The position numbers were made by a program, and so were the translations under genes. The notes under the pieces were generated by a model. The model made no database searches, was not told the origin of the DNA, and saw nothing but the letters and a program-made list of their open reading frames with translations. Shown in pieces: positions 47,356-57,360 of a DNA stretch of 64,000 bases (the stretch's first letter is position 1; the number at the start of each line of letters is the position of its first letter). Origin of the DNA: Pseudocolwellia sp. AS88 (GTDB taxonomy: Bacteria > Pseudomonadota > Gammaproteobacteria > Enterobacterales > Alteromonadaceae); the NCBI RefSeq assembly GCF_030551755.1, contig NZ_JAUPEC010000013.1:51697-115696 (forward strand), written 5' to 3'.

Positions 47356-49011
47356 CTAGCGTAATTCTCTTCGTAATATTTTACCTACATTGGTTTTAGG
47401 TAAATCATCCCTAAACTCAACTAATTTAGGAACTTTGTAGTTAGTTAGATTTTCACGGCAATGTGCAACAAGTTCTTTCTCTGTAACTTTCTTGTCTTTT
47501 AACACAACAAATATTTTTACTCTCTCATCACCATCAGCATCACTAACGCCTACAGCAGCAACTTCAAGTACACCTGGATGCATCATCACAACTTCTTCAA
47601 TTTCATTAGGAAAAACGTTGAAACCAGAAACAATAATCATGTCTTTTTTACGATCTACAATTTTGAAATATCCATTTTCGTCCATACAGGCAATATCACC
47701 TGTTGCGAGCCAACCATCTTTTAATATTTCAGCCGTTGCTTCTGGACGGTTATAATAACCCGCCATCACCTGTGGTCCTTTTACCCACATTTCTCCCGGC
47801 TCACCTATTGCAACTTCTTGACCTTGTTCATCCATTACTTTTACATCTGTAGATGAAGCAGGTAAACCTATAGTGCCATCATATTCTTTTTGAGTGTAAG
47901 GGCTTAAGGTCACCATAGGAGCACATTCAGTTAATCCGTAACCTTCAAGTAATAATACCGAAGTTACTTGTTGCCATTTTTCAGCAACAGGTCGTTGTAC
48001 TGCCATACCACCACCCATCGACATTTTTAAATGACTAAAGTCTAAATCTTTAAAACCAGGAGTGTTCAGTAAGCCATTAAATAAGGTATTTACCCCTGTA
48101 ATAGCACTAAACTTATGTTTGCCCAATTCTTTTACAAACGCAGGCATATCTCTCGGATTTGTGATCAGTAAGTTAGTGCCTCCTAAGGTTACAAATGTAA
48201 GGCAGTTAGCTGTTAAGGCGAAGATATGATAAAGAGGTAAAGCAGTAACAATAATTTCTTCAGTTCCGGTGAACAATGGCTTAATCGCAGCTTTGGCTTG
48301 TTCTAAATTAGCAACCATATTGCGATGTGTAAGCATAGCGCCTTTAGATACACCAGTTGTTCCACCGGTATATTGTAATAAAGCGAGATCTTGACCGTTA
48401 ATTTCAACAGGTTTAAATGTTCTTTTGGCGCCTTCAGCTAATACTTTATTAAAACGTAATGTATTTGAAAGCTTGAAAGGTGGCACCATTTTCTTAACAT
48501 ACTTAACAGCAAAATTAACTACAGCACCTTTCACTAGACCTAATCGATCACCTAATGACGTTAAAATTACGTGTTTAACATTTGTTTTATCAACAACATC
48601 CGCTAATGTGCCAGCAAAGTTTTCAATAATTAAAATGGCTTTAGTGTCTGAATCTTTTAACTGATGTTCTAGCTCTCGAGCGGTATATAAAGGGTTAACA
48701 TTTACTATGGTTAATCCAGCCATTAATGCACCAAATAGTGCAATGGGATACTGCAAACAATTAGGTGTCATAATGGCAAATTTGTCGCCTTTTACTAAAC
48801 CTAAGTCTTGCTGTAAATATGCAGCAAAAGCTTCAGATTGTTCAGCTAATTCTTTGTAGCTGATTTTTGCACCCATATTAATAAAAGCGGTACGATCATG
48901 ATAAAGACCACAGTATTTATTAAACATTTGAACGAGAGAAGAATATTTATCGGGATCGATTTCAAATGGAAGTTTTGGAGGATAACTTTTTTCAAGCCAA
49001 ATTTTACTCAC
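47356..49011 (-). CDS. fadD: long-chain-fatty-acid--CoA ligase
   Basis: Activates long-chain fatty acids to acyl-CoA as they cross the inner membrane. The AMP-binding motif [27 protein letters not shown], the A8-like motif [27 protein letters not shown] and the acyl-tail FPNEIEEVV are all intact; the protein has 551 residues. The N-terminus [29 protein letters not shown] matches the FadD pattern. GTG at 49011 is chosen since GGGTG lies before it; a GTG at 49020 is also possible. An operator-like site resembling FadR boxes lies 68 bases upstream. Confidence 0.95.
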   Translation of the reverse strand: MSKIWLEKSYPPKLPFEIDPDKYSSLVQMFNKYCGLYHDRTAFINMGAKISYKELAEQSEAFAAYLQQDLGLVKGDKFAIMTPNCLQYPIALFGALMAGLTIVNVNPLYTARELEHQLKDSDTKAILIIENFAGTLADVVDKTNVKHVILTSLGDRLGLVKGAVVNFAVKYVKKMVPPFKLSNTLRFNKVLAEGAKRTFKPVEINGQDLALLQYTGGTTGVSKGAMLTHRNMVANLEQAKAAIKPLFTGTEEIIVTALPLYHIFALTANCLTFVTLGGTNLLITNPRDMPAFVKELGKHKFSAITGVNTLFNGLLNTPGFKDLDFSHLKMSMGGGMAVQRPVAEKWQQVTSVLLLEGYGLTECAPMVTLSPYTQKEYDGTIGLPASSTDVKVMDEQGQEVAIGEPGEMWVKGPQVMAGYYNRPEATAEILKDGWLATGDIACMDENGYFKIVDRKKDMIIVSGFNVFPNEIEEVVMMHPGVLEVAAVGVSDADGDERVKIFVVLKDKKVTEKELVAHCRENLTNYKVPKLVEFRDDLPKTNVGKILRRELR

Positions 49012-49078
49012 AACGCGCACCCTATTTTTGTAATATTTATATTGGAGGTTTGATATGTTTTACGTTTTATCAAATTTC

Positions 49079-49127
49079 AACTGGTCATTCCAGTTAATTC
49101 ATACCTAATTAGTATATTTTATGCCAA
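49079..49127 (-). promoter_or_regulatory. fadD promoter with candidate FadR operator
   Basis: AACTGGTCATTCCAGTT (49079-49095) is close to the known 17-bp FadR palindrome (AACTGGTCNGACCAGTT-like), differing at two central positions. Just upstream on the minus strand are TTGGCA (49122-49127) and TATGAA (49098-49103), 18 bases apart. The operator would overlap the transcription start, fitting repression of fadD released by acyl-CoA. Confidence 0.6.
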
Positions 49128-49157
49128 ATTAGAGTATTTCGCCGCTTTTACTCTAAT

Positions 49158-50048
49158 TTATAGAGATAAAATGAACTCATTAATTAGCTTAGCTGTTTCT
49201 GCTGGTTTTTCCATATGAACATGGTGACCACCTTCAAGTTCAACTATTTTTTTGCAAGGCATTAAAGAGGAATATACGTCAATTCCTTTTCTAATAAAAA
49301 CCAATCCTTTGCTACCGTATATTAGTTGTACAGGTGCTTTGATATCTGACACTAACTGTTTACATTGCGCTAAGGTAAAACGATAAGGAGAAACACGATT
49401 CAGTTTCCGGTCAGAGCGCCATTGATGTAAATCGCCCTCTACAGAAATATTTCGAGAAATAATTATTTCTGCATGTTTATACTCAAGATCAGATATTAGC
49501 ATGCGCGCTTTAGTTGCTCGTTCTATCGATAGCTTAGTTTTACTCTCTGAAGTTTTCTTTAACCGATTTAACATACCTTTACGTAACAATGACGTACTGT
49601 CTTTTTCATCAGAGTAAATCATACCAATAGAATCAATTAACGTTAAAGACTTTACCTTTTCAGGAAACGCTGAGGCGAAAGCCGAGCCAATCATTCCACC
49701 CATTGAATGCCCAACAATATGAACATCAGTCCAATCATTAGCTTCAAACAGTATTAGTATATCGTAAACCCAATCGACAAAATGATAATGAGCGTCAGCA
49801 CTTTTGTGGGACGAAGCTCCATGACCGGGTAAATCTATGGCAACAATTTGACACCCATTACCATCATCAACTTTTAAGTGTTCAAAAAGAGGTATAAAAC
49901 TCGCTGCATTATCTAACCAGCCATGTAAAAAAAGTATAATGTTTTTCGGATTTTTAATGTTTGGATTTTGATTAAAGGTAAGCGCACTAATGTTAGAAGT
50001 GGCTGTATTATAAACCACTTCTTGTACGTTAAGTTCTGAATGAGCCAT
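49158..50048 (-). CDS. alpha/beta hydrolase
   Basis: A 296-residue alpha/beta-fold hydrolase. The oxyanion strand FLHGWLDNAASF near residue 40, nucleophile Ser115 in GHSMGG, and the histidine in GGHHVHMEKP near the C-terminus are all present. There is no signal peptide. The substrate is unknown; family relatives include esterases and lipases of small acyl esters. It lies between slp and fadD, a slot not occupied in E. coli, and follows slp by 64 bases on the same strand. Confidence 0.86.
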   Translation of the reverse strand: MAHSELNVQEVVYNTATSNISALTFNQNPNIKNPKNIILFLHGWLDNAASFIPLFEHLKVDDGNGCQIVAIDLPGHGASSHKSADAHYHFVDWVYDILILFEANDWTDVHIVGHSMGGMIGSAFASAFPEKVKSLTLIDSIGMIYSDEKDSTSLLRKGMLNRLKKTSESKTKLSIERATKARMLISDLEYKHAEIIISRNISVEGDLHQWRSDRKLNRVSPYRFTLAQCKQLVSDIKAPVQLIYGSKGLVFIRKGIDVYSSLMPCKKIVELEGGHHVHMEKPAETAKLINEFILSL

Positions 50049-50112
50049 AAGTTTTATGTAACTATGCCTAGAATTATTTCAGCTTAAAGTTAACTATTAA
50101 TACTAAATATAG

Positions 50113-50709
50113 TTACTTCTTGCTAGAAGATACCTGTGATTTACTAGAAGATTTACTTACTGAACTAGAAGAACGAATAATCACTGGTCGATTATAGTTA
50201 TAACGCGAACTTCCCCAAAAATACGGATCATTATGAAACCAGTATGGTTGACGAATTGCCGTTACATTAACATTCTGTATTTTTTTCCATAAGTGAACGC
50301 TAGCATCCTTGAGTACTGGAAAGCTGTATTCATGCTCACCTATCTTACCATTTTCGAATTCAGATATTGTACCCACAGCCGTAATACTTCTACCAGCCTT
50401 ATAAATAACAGGATCTAATAAACCGTTAAAATACACTCTAAAACGCCCTAAAGTTTCATCACCTTTTTTAGGTTTTAAATTCCCAGTTAAAGGAAAGTTA
50501 ACAATTTCTAACATCGTGGTTTCGGCATTGTTTTGGATAGAAGCAATAACTCCACCCCAACGTGCTTTTTCACCTACAAAATTAGTTTCTGGTGATTGTG
50601 CTTTTGAAAACTCTACTGAATTTGTATTTTCAGGTAACTCTAATTTTTCAGGTATTGAAGAACATGCAGTTAAGAATAAAACGCACGATATAAGCAAATA
50701 TTTTGTCAT
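50113..50709 (-). CDS. slp: Slp-family outer-membrane lipoprotein
   Basis: A 198-residue lipoprotein with lipobox LTAC (Cys16) and the Slp-family body, including GEKARWGGVIASIQNNAETTMLEIVNFPL and FNGLLDPVIYKAGRSITAVG. E. coli relatives are Slp and YeaY, the latter located as here between tsaB and fadD. The C-terminus is a serine/lysine-rich low-complexity tail (after about 180) not seen in short homologues. Slp-type proteins are outer-membrane lipoproteins induced in stationary phase; the role is not well defined. Confidence 0.92.
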   Translation of the reverse strand: MTKYLLISCVLFLTACSSIPEKLELPENTNSVEFSKAQSPETNFVGEKARWGGVIASIQNNAETTMLEIVNFPLTGNLKPKKGDETLGRFRVYFNGLLDPVIYKAGRSITAVGTISEFENGKIGEHEYSFPVLKDASVHLWKKIQNVNVTAIRQPYWFHNDPYFWGSSRYNYNRPVIIRSSSSVSKSSSKSQVSSSKK

Positions 50710-50777
50710 GATAAATTCTCTCTATGTCTGTTACTTAACTAATCTATTTAAGTCGATGGTGGTTATTTAAAGGATGT

Positions 50778-51440
50778 TCAAGATTTTTTGCTTAATAAAA
50801 ACAAGCTGAACACAGCCATAATAGACCAGATTATCACCCAAACAATTTCAGGTATAAAGGTTATTTCAGCTAAACGAGCCCCATCACCAATAGAGCGTCC
50901 ATCAAGTAAATAAAGCGGACTTAACAGACTGTTCAATAACACCATAATACCTGTAAATTTCAATAATTTTTGCAAATAACCTATTTTAGGTAGCTTAAAT
51001 TGTAAGAAAAAAATACACAAGACAACCAAAAGAATAAGTACAGTTAATAAATCTCTTACCCAAAAAACTAAAGAGCTAAAAATAAGCGTAATAATAAGTC
51101 CTGATGCAACCTTAGCTATTTTTTGATTAATTGAAGCAATAGAATAAATTAAATATCCCCACATAATTGCGCCAGCATACCCCATAAAACTAATGAATAA
51201 GCTAAAACCGCCACGAGTGGTACACAAGCCAGAACCGTTAGGAAACAATTCAATTTGAACAACAGTGCCGCCAGTTAACAATGCTGCAATACCATGGCTT
51301 ATTTCATGAAAATAGCTTTCTAACCATTTAAAAGGTACAGAAATAATAGGAAGTTGTATGAATATAATAGCCACCAGAATAAACACCCAGAATTGATATT
51401 TATTCAAAAAGCCAGGAGAACTTTTTAGAGTATTAGGCAA
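50778..51440 (-). CDS. M50-like membrane metalloprotease
   Basis: A 220-residue membrane protein with about six hydrophobic segments. The zinc motif HEISH lies near residue 45, in YFHEISHGIAALLTGG, followed by GG and a proline-rich stretch, which fits the M50B-like group of bacterial membrane proteases. A second zinc ligand (Asp) may be in LYLLDGRSIGDG. The start is a TTG at 51440 that overlaps the end of the preceding gene by eight bases; no ribosome site is visible, so translation is probably coupled. No substrate is known. Confidence 0.72.
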   Translation of the reverse strand: MPNTLKSSPGFLNKYQFWVFILVAIIFIQLPIISVPFKWLESYFHEISHGIAALLTGGTVVQIELFPNGSGLCTTRGGFSLFISFMGYAGAIMWGYLIYSIASINQKIAKVASGLIITLIFSSLVFWVRDLLTVLILLVVLCIFFLQFKLPKIGYLQKLLKFTGIMVLLNSLLSPLYLLDGRSIGDGARLAEITFIPEIVWVIIWSIMAVFSLFLLSKKS

Positions 51441-51867
51441 ATAGATTAACGCCGAAGAATTGTTTTATATTTTCTCTTTGAGCAATGTTATCAACAGACT
51501 CATAAGCCGCTACAGCAGATAAGTTTTGTTGTGATGGTTGATCATATTGAGCATTACCATTTGATTGCTCGCCTTGAACATAACCACTATTAGCAGAAGA
51601 ATTGGAATTATCACGAAGCGCAATAACCGAGCCTGATGACTCAGATTGTGCTGCGTTTTGCTCTTCCAGAAACGCAATAGCTTGTTCACTTACTTCAAAA
51701 CGTGTCTTGTTTTGACCTAAGTTTTCACTTTGATTACTTGAATTATTTTCATCAACAGCAGGCGCAACAGGCTTAACAAAGGCCTGTTGATTAGCTTTAC
51801 TAACACCTTGCGTACCTTGTGCAGATCGCAATGTTAGATTTGAATATGTTGAGTCATTAATGTTCAT
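51433..51867 (-). CDS. hypothetical low-complexity protein
   Basis: A 144-residue protein I do not recognise. It is rich in serine, asparagine, glutamine and alanine, with an acidic character, no signal peptide, and a conserved-looking end (AVAAYESVDNIAQRENIKQFFGVNLFA). The middle is probably unstructured. It sits between tsaB (83 bases upstream) and the M50-like gene, whose start it overlaps by eight bases. Its function is unknown. Confidence 0.7.
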   Translation of the reverse strand: MNINDSTYSNLTLRSAQGTQGVSKANQQAFVKPVAPAVDENNSSNQSENLGQNKTRFEVSEQAIAFLEEQNAAQSESSGSVIALRDNSNSSANSGYVQGEQSNGNAQYDQPSQQNLSAVAAYESVDNIAQRENIKQFFGVNLFA

Positions 51868-51950
51868 AGGTTCTAATTTAACAAATATTAACCAAGTATA
51901 AAACTAAATTTAATTTAGTTTCTGATTAACCAAGTAATAAATACTATAGT

Positions 51951-52667
51951 CTATTTTCCAGGAAGTTTCTTCCAAGACACAGTGTCGCGCACGTAAACTG
52001 GTTGTGCATGCTCAGCTTCGACACCTTTATTTTGTTCAAAAGCATGTTGCCCAATAAATAACATAGCTTGTGCATGAGGGAATAATATTTCTGGCTCGCC
52101 AGTATTCGACTTTAAATCAGCAAGATCATTTTTATAAGCTTCCCAGCCCGTACCAACACCATAAGGCAAGTCGGCAAGATCTAAGTTTACCTTATCGATA
52201 TAGTGTTGTTTAACAAGCTCAGGCGCTAATACACTCTCTGCTGTTTTAGGTTGCATAATGTTATTACTATCCGCTTCATAATAACCGGTATAAACTTCAC
52301 TCATGCGAGCATCTATTGCTGACACAACACGAGTTTCACCATGTTCATTCAATGCTTGCTGAGCCATAGCTTGTAAAGTTGAAACACCAACCACAGGCAA
52401 GTTAGCTGAAAAAGCTAAACCTTGAGTTACACCAATCCCTATTCTTACACCTGTAAAACTTCCTGGACCTTGCCCAAAAATAATACCGTCTAAGTTTTGT
52501 AACTTACAATCGGCAGTTGTTAATAACTCATCTATCATAGGCAATAAGCGCAAACTATGAGATTGTGGACATAACTCATACAAACTTGAAGTTTTACCTT
52601 GATACAGTAAAGCCACTGAACAAGCTTCTGTTGAAGCATCAATGACTAAATAATTTTTTTCACTCAT
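51951..52667 (-). CDS. tsaB: tRNA threonylcarbamoyladenosine biosynthesis protein TsaB
   Basis: Needed with TsaC, TsaD and TsaE for the t6A37 modification of ANN-reading tRNAs; TsaB forms the dimer with TsaD. The 238 residues show the ASKHA fold start NYLVIDASTEACSVALLYQGK and the GQGPGSFTGVRIGIGVTQGLA segment near 67-87. Length is close to E. coli TsaB (231). It follows yoaA by 31 bases, as in E. coli where yoaA and yoaB precede it. Confidence 0.96.
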   Translation of the reverse strand: MSEKNYLVIDASTEACSVALLYQGKTSSLYELCPQSHSLRLLPMIDELLTTADCKLQNLDGIIFGQGPGSFTGVRIGIGVTQGLAFSANLPVVGVSTLQAMAQQALNEHGETRVVSAIDARMSEVYTGYYEADSNNIMQPKTAESVLAPELVKQHYIDKVNLDLADLPYGVGTGWEAYKNDLADLKSNTGEPEILFPHAQAMLFIGQHAFEQNKGVEAEHAQPVYVRDTVSWKKLPGK

Positions 52668-52698
52668 TTCATTTCTCTATTAACAATCTTATTAAGCG

Positions 52699-54651
52699 CT
52701 AAGCTTTATGATTTAAGCTTTTCAAAAAGTCGGCGGCTTGTTCTATATTTCTTGTACGTTTCATTGCTGGCAAGCTATTTAAAAACACTTCACCGTAAGG
52801 TTTATTAACTAATCGATTATCACAAATAACCAAAACACCTTTATCACTTACATCACGTATTAAACGACCAACGCCTTGCTTTAAAGCGATCACCGCTTGT
52901 GGCAGCTGTATTTGCGAGAATGGTTCACCACCTCTACGTTTTGTATCTTCATTCCTGGCTTGTAATAAAGGATCATCAGGCGAAGCAAAAGGTAACTTGT
53001 CGATAATAACACAAGTTAAGCTATTTCCTCTGACATCAACACCTTCCCAGAAACTTGCCGTAGCTAAGAGCACCGCACGTTTTTGTTCAACGAATTCTTC
53101 AAGTAACTTTCTTTTACCCATCTGTCCTTGAACTAACAAAGGGTTTTCTATCAATTCAGAAAGTAATTCTGCCACTTGGTGCATCACGCGATAACTTGTA
53201 AACAACATAAAACAAGCGCCTTCACTTGCTTCAATTAAAGGTAATGCAATTTGAGCCAACACCTTAGATCGGTTTTTATCGTTCGCTTCAGGCAGGTATC
53301 TGGGTACTACAAGCTGTGATTGCTCTTGGTAATCAAAAGGGCTTTCAAGTAATAAGTGACGAGCTTTATTCAATCCTAAGTGTTGAGAAAAATGTTCAAA
53401 CTTACCATCAACAGCTAAGGTTGCAGAAGTAAAAATCCAACCGGCTCCCGACTCTTCCACATAAGCACTAAATTTATCAGCAACTGAAAGCGGTGTTTTA
53501 TGAAGTACCACATGCCTTGGTGTTGTTTCATACCAAAAGCTCATCCCTAAAGCATCAACATCAACCATAATGTCGTATTGCGCTAACAGGGTAACCGCAC
53601 GTTCAAAACAATGATCGATAGCTTCATTACGAGAAGCACATAACTTAATCACTTGATAAAGAAAGTCTAAATCAACTTTTAATGACGCAAATGCCTGACC
53701 AAAACGTTGTTGATGATGCTTCTCACGCCAATTGCCTCGTTCGGGGTCATAATTAAATAACAGCCGAAATTCTTGACTGGTTTTTAAAAGCTTTTCAGCA
53801 GCTTTACCTAATTGTTTAACGTCGGTGAGTGTTGTTTTATATATTTGCAAAACGTCTGTACACAAGTCTAACAACTGGCGAGTTGAAAAAGCTTCACCAA
53901 AATATTCACTGGCAATATCCGCTATTTGATGTGCTTCATCAAAAATCATAATGTCAGCTTTTGGTATCAACTCACCAAAGCCTGTATCTTTTAATGCCAT
54001 ATCAGCAAAAAACAAATGATGATTCACAACAACTAAGTCGGCATCAATAGCGTTTTGTCTAGCTTTAACTAAATAACAATCCTCAATGTTTGGACAGTCT
54101 TTCGCTAAACAGTTATCAACCGTGCTTGTAACAAAAGGAAAAACAGGCGAATTTTCAATAACATTAACTAACTCACCAATGTCACCGCTATGAGTAACAT
54201 TTGCCCATTCTCTTACTTTTACAAAGTCAGCTAAACTTTCAGCATCTAACTGCCCTCTTGATTCTTTGTATTGATCAAGTCGGTAAATACATAAATAGTT
54301 AGAGCGCCCTTTTAACAAAGCAACTTGCGCTTTAGTCGCCAGCGATTTCTTAATTAACGGTAAGTCTTTATGAAAGAGTTGTTCTTGTAAGTTTTTTGTT
54401 CCTGTTGAAACAATAATCTTTTTTTGCTGCTCATCATTTTCAGCCGCTTCTTTATTCGCGATTAGTGCAGGAATTAAATAAGCAAAGGTTTTACCTGTAC
54501 CGGTTCCTGCTTCTACAATTAATGAAGATTTACCTTTAATAGAGTTCGCCACTTCAATTGCCATGTCAGTTTGTGCTTGTCGAGGACTAAAGCCATCAAT
54601 AGCATTCGCTAGGGCACCATTTTGTGAGAAAGCAAGTTCAACTGAATTCAT
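52699..54651 (-). CDS. yoaA: ATP-dependent helicase YoaA (DinG/XPD-like)
   Basis: A 650-residue SF2 helicase of the DinG/XPD-like group. Walker A VEAGTGTGKTFAYL is near residue 45, the iron-sulfur cluster cysteines lie in the STVDNCLAKDCPNIEDCYLVKARQNA region near 180-205, the DEAH box is FDEAHQ near 238, and the late motif QGVGRLIRD is intact. E. coli YoaA acts with HolC in repair of stalled forks. It is the first gene of the yoaA-tsaB group. Confidence 0.95.
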   Translation of the reverse strand: MNSVELAFSQNGALANAIDGFSPRQAQTDMAIEVANSIKGKSSLIVEAGTGTGKTFAYLIPALIANKEAAENDEQQKKIIVSTGTKNLQEQLFHKDLPLIKKSLATKAQVALLKGRSNYLCIYRLDQYKESRGQLDAESLADFVKVREWANVTHSGDIGELVNVIENSPVFPFVTSTVDNCLAKDCPNIEDCYLVKARQNAIDADLVVVNHHLFFADMALKDTGFGELIPKADIMIFDEAHQIADIASEYFGEAFSTRQLLDLCTDVLQIYKTTLTDVKQLGKAAEKLLKTSQEFRLLFNYDPERGNWREKHHQQRFGQAFASLKVDLDFLYQVIKLCASRNEAIDHCFERAVTLLAQYDIMVDVDALGMSFWYETTPRHVVLHKTPLSVADKFSAYVEESGAGWIFTSATLAVDGKFEHFSQHLGLNKARHLLLESPFDYQEQSQLVVPRYLPEANDKNRSKVLAQIALPLIEASEGACFMLFTSYRVMHQVAELLSELIENPLLVQGQMGKRKLLEEFVEQKRAVLLATASFWEGVDVRGNSLTCVIIDKLPFASPDDPLLQARNEDTKRRGGEPFSQIQLPQAVIALKQGVGRLIRDVSDKGVLVICDNRLVNKPYGEVFLNSLPAMKRTRNIEQAADFLKSLNHKA

Positions 54652-54783
54652 GAAAAGAGGAAGAATTGAAGTAAGGGGAATATTAATTTTATTATAAGGG
54701 AGAAACTAAAGGGTTAAAACAAAAAGCTATAAAACACGTCAATAAGTTAGACCATAAATGTATAACAAGATATAAGATAATTC

Positions 54784-54812
54784 TTGCCCTGAAAGTAAAT
54801 AAACAGTATTGT
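54784..54812 (+). promoter_or_regulatory. candidate his operon promoter
   Basis: TTGCCC (54784-54789) and TATTGT (54807-54812), 17 bases apart, lie about 97 bases before the leader peptide. The rest of 54652-54783 holds nothing clear. Confidence 0.4.
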
Positions 54813-54908
54813 ACTCCGCATTAAACAGATCGAAATTATTTCTGTACTGAAGTTTCTACGCAATGATTATTAAACAGAAAACACTATGTTTTCAAAAAAG
54901 AGAAAATA

Positions 54909-54953
54909 ATGATTTTAAACCTGAACTTACATCATCATCACCATATCGATTAG
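54909..54953 (+). CDS. hisL: his operon leader peptide
   Basis: A 14-codon frame encoding MILNLNLHHHHHID with five consecutive histidine codons (CAT/CAC), followed by a TAG. It lies 172 bases before hisG with a terminator between. This is the classic histidine attenuation leader: ribosome stalling at the His codons when His-tRNA is short favours the antiterminator. It is much too short to be seen as a normal gene. Confidence 0.92.
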   Translation: MILNLNLHHHHHID

Positions 54954-55020
54954 CTGCTCAGGTTTATTCGCTGGGGGGCTATAGACCTTTCAGTGGTGAG
55001 CGAAACAAATAAAGTTTCTA

Positions 55021-55056
55021 AAACCCCCGAAAGAGTCTTCTCTCTCGGGGGTTTTT
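55021..55056 (+). terminator. his attenuator
   Basis: AACCCCCGAAAGAG pairs with CTCTCTCGGGGGTT (one mismatch) and is followed by TTTTT. An upstream GGGGGG (54973-54978) can pair with the CCCCC of the stem, giving the antiterminator. With hisL it completes a textbook attenuation set. Confidence 0.92.
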
Positions 55057-55125
55057 ACGTTTAGCTCTTATCCAAAAAGAGCTAAAAAACAAGATTAAAA
55101 AATTAAATATTAATAGGACTTAAGC

Positions 55126-56025
55126 ATGACAACTGAAACACGTTTACGCATCGCAATGCAAAAATCAGGTCGTCTTAGCGACGATACACAAGCTTTATTC
55201 AAACGTTGTGGATTAAAGATCAACGTATCTGACCGAAGATTACTTGCGCATGTAGCTAATATGCCTATTGATATCATGCGAGTTAGAAGTAGCGACATTC
55301 CAGGCTTAATTATGGATGGCGTTTGTGATTTAGGTATTGTTGGTGACAACACACTTGAAGAAGAAGAATTATCACGTGGACTTATCGGTAGTAAAAATGA
55401 TTACATTCGTACTACTGCCTTAAACTTTGGTGGCTGTCGCTTTTCAATTGCCATGCCTGAAGAGTTTGAATACACAGGTTTAAAATGTTTAGACGGCTTA
55501 CGCTTTGCTACAACTTATCCTCAACTATTAAAACGCTTTGCTAAAGAAAACGGCATTAACGTTGAGTTTTGTTTGTTAAAAGGTTCTGTTGAAGTTGCAC
55601 CACGTGTTGGCCTAGCTGACGGTATTTGTGATTTAGTTTCTACAGGTGCTACGTTAGAAGCGAACGGTTTAAAAGAAGTTGCTGAAGTATTCCGCTCTAA
55701 AGCATCTTTAATTCAACGTGCTGAAACGTTGAACCCAGAAAAACAAGCGATTTTAGATACTTTACTACCTCGTATACACGGCGTAATGAAAGCGAAAGAA
55801 AGCAAATACATTATGCTTCACGCACCAAAAGATAAAATTGCTGAAGTAAGTACATTAATGCCAGGTACTGAAACACCAACAATTTTACCTTTAGCAAGTA
55901 GTGAAGAAATGGTTGCTGTTCACGTTGTAGCTACAGAAACATTTTTCTGGGAAACAATGGAAGATCTGAAAGCATTAGGCTGTCGTTCTATTCTTGTAAT
56001 GCCAATTGAAAAGATGATGGGCTAA
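55126..56025 (+). CDS. hisG: ATP phosphoribosyltransferase
   Basis: First step of histidine synthesis: ATP + PRPP to phosphoribosyl-ATP; the feedback-controlled enzyme. The 299 residues match the long form with the C-terminal regulatory domain ([20 protein letters not shown]), so HisZ is not needed. Conserved [13 protein letters not shown] (about 64-76) and [19 protein letters not shown] (about 163-181) form the PRPP site. AGGAC precedes the ATG. It is the first gene of hisGDCBHA-FI. Confidence 0.98.
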   Translation: MTTETRLRIAMQKSGRLSDDTQALFKRCGLKINVSDRRLLAHVANMPIDIMRVRSSDIPGLIMDGVCDLGIVGDNTLEEEELSRGLIGSKNDYIRTTALNFGGCRFSIAMPEEFEYTGLKCLDGLRFATTYPQLLKRFAKENGINVEFCLLKGSVEVAPRVGLADGICDLVSTGATLEANGLKEVAEVFRSKASLIQRAETLNPEKQAILDTLLPRIHGVMKAKESKYIMLHAPKDKIAEVSTLMPGTETPTILPLASSEEMVAVHVVATETFFWETMEDLKALGCRSILVMPIEKMMG

Positions 56026-56028
56026 ATC

Positions 56029-57357
56029 ATGAAATACCCAATAGTTAACTGGTCTTCACTTGACAAAAAAGCACAGCTAGAAGCTTTGGCTCGTCCAGCA
56101 ATTGCTGACAGTGCAACCTTGTCGGCTCAGGTTGCTAGCATCCTTGATTTAGTTAAAACTCAAGGAGATAAAGCGTTATACGACTTAACTGAAAAGTTTG
56201 ACGGTATCGCACTAAACACTTTAGCTGTATCACAAAAGCAAGTACTAGAAGCTAAACAAGCGCTTTCACCAAAGCGCTTAAAAGCGATTGAAACAGCTTA
56301 TGGTCAAATTAAACGTTTTCATGAAGCGCAAAAACATCAAGATGTTGCGGTAGAAACAACACCAGGTGTTAAATGTGTTTTAAAATCGGAAGCGATTGAA
56401 AGTGTTGGTTTATACATTCCGGCAGGAAGTGCACCTTTGCCTTCTACCGTATTAATGTTGGGTGTTCCATCACAAATCGCAGGTTGTAAAAGAACGGTTT
56501 TAGTTTGTCCTCCAGATAAAAACGGAAAATTAGCTAATGAAATATTAGCTGCAGCCAACTTATGTGGAATTACTGAAATTTACACTGTAGGTGGCGCACA
56601 AGCTTGTGCAGCATTAGCTTTCGGTACTGAAAGTATTAAACCTGTAAATAAAGTATTTGGTCCGGGTAATAAGTTTGTAACTGAAGCTAAAAAACAGCTT
56701 TCACAACAAGTACCAGGTTTCGCAATTGATATGCCAGCAGGCCCATCAGAAGTATTAGTGATAGGTGATGAAAACAGTAACCCTGCTTTTATCGCTTCAG
56801 ACCTTTTATCACAAGCTGAACATGGTCCAGATAGCCAAGTAATTGTAGTTTCAAACAGCAAAACCTTATTAACAGCAGTTGATGGCGAACTTCAAAAACA
56901 AGTTGCACTATTAAGCCGCAGTTCTATTGCAACTGTTGCTCTTGAACAAAGCCGCTTAATTTTAACTGACACAATTGAACAAGCAGTTGAAGTATCAAAT
57001 GAATATGGTCCAGAGCATTTAATTGTTCAAACGGATAATGCTTCATCATTACTTTCAATTTTACGTAATGCGGGTTCTATATTTGTTGGTGCTTACACCC
57101 CTGAATCTGCAGGTGATTATGCAAGTGGCACCAACCATGTACTACCCACTTATGGTTATTCAAAGGTGATCAGCAGCTTGTCTTTAGCTGACTTTTCTCG
57201 ACGCTTTACAGTGCAAGAAATAACGCGCTCTGGTTTAGCTAGTTTAGCCGAATGTATTATTGAATTAACAGACGCTGAAGGTTTAGATGCTCATCAACGT
57301 GCTGTAACGATTCGTTTAGAAGCTGATAGTGATATTAATAGTGAGAGTGGACAATAA
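56029..57357 (+). CDS. hisD: histidinol dehydrogenase
   Basis: Oxidises L-histidinol to L-histidine in two NAD-dependent steps with zinc. The 442 residues include the GLYIPAGSAPLPSTVLMLG motif, the VFGPGNKFVTEAK segment, AIDMPAGPSEVLVI, and the zinc-linked EYGPEHLI region. Three bases after hisG. Confidence 0.98.
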   Translation: MKYPIVNWSSLDKKAQLEALARPAIADSATLSAQVASILDLVKTQGDKALYDLTEKFDGIALNTLAVSQKQVLEAKQALSPKRLKAIETAYGQIKRFHEAQKHQDVAVETTPGVKCVLKSEAIESVGLYIPAGSAPLPSTVLMLGVPSQIAGCKRTVLVCPPDKNGKLANEILAAANLCGITEIYTVGGAQACAALAFGTESIKPVNKVFGPGNKFVTEAKKQLSQQVPGFAIDMPAGPSEVLVIGDENSNPAFIASDLLSQAEHGPDSQVIVVSNSKTLLTAVDGELQKQVALLSRSSIATVALEQSRLILTDTIEQAVEVSNEYGPEHLIVQTDNASSLLSILRNAGSIFVGAYTPESAGDYASGTNHVLPTYGYSKVISSLSLADFSRRFTVQEITRSGLASLAECIIELTDAEGLDAHQRAVTIRLEADSDINSESGQ

Positions 57358-57360
57358 ATA

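Noticed and set aside
49042..49106. Small plus-strand frame with TTGGAGG before ATG at 49055 (17 residues) in the fadD upstream region
   Set aside because: Too short, it overlaps the FadR-like operator and promoter of the opposite strand, and its codons show no bias; probably chance.
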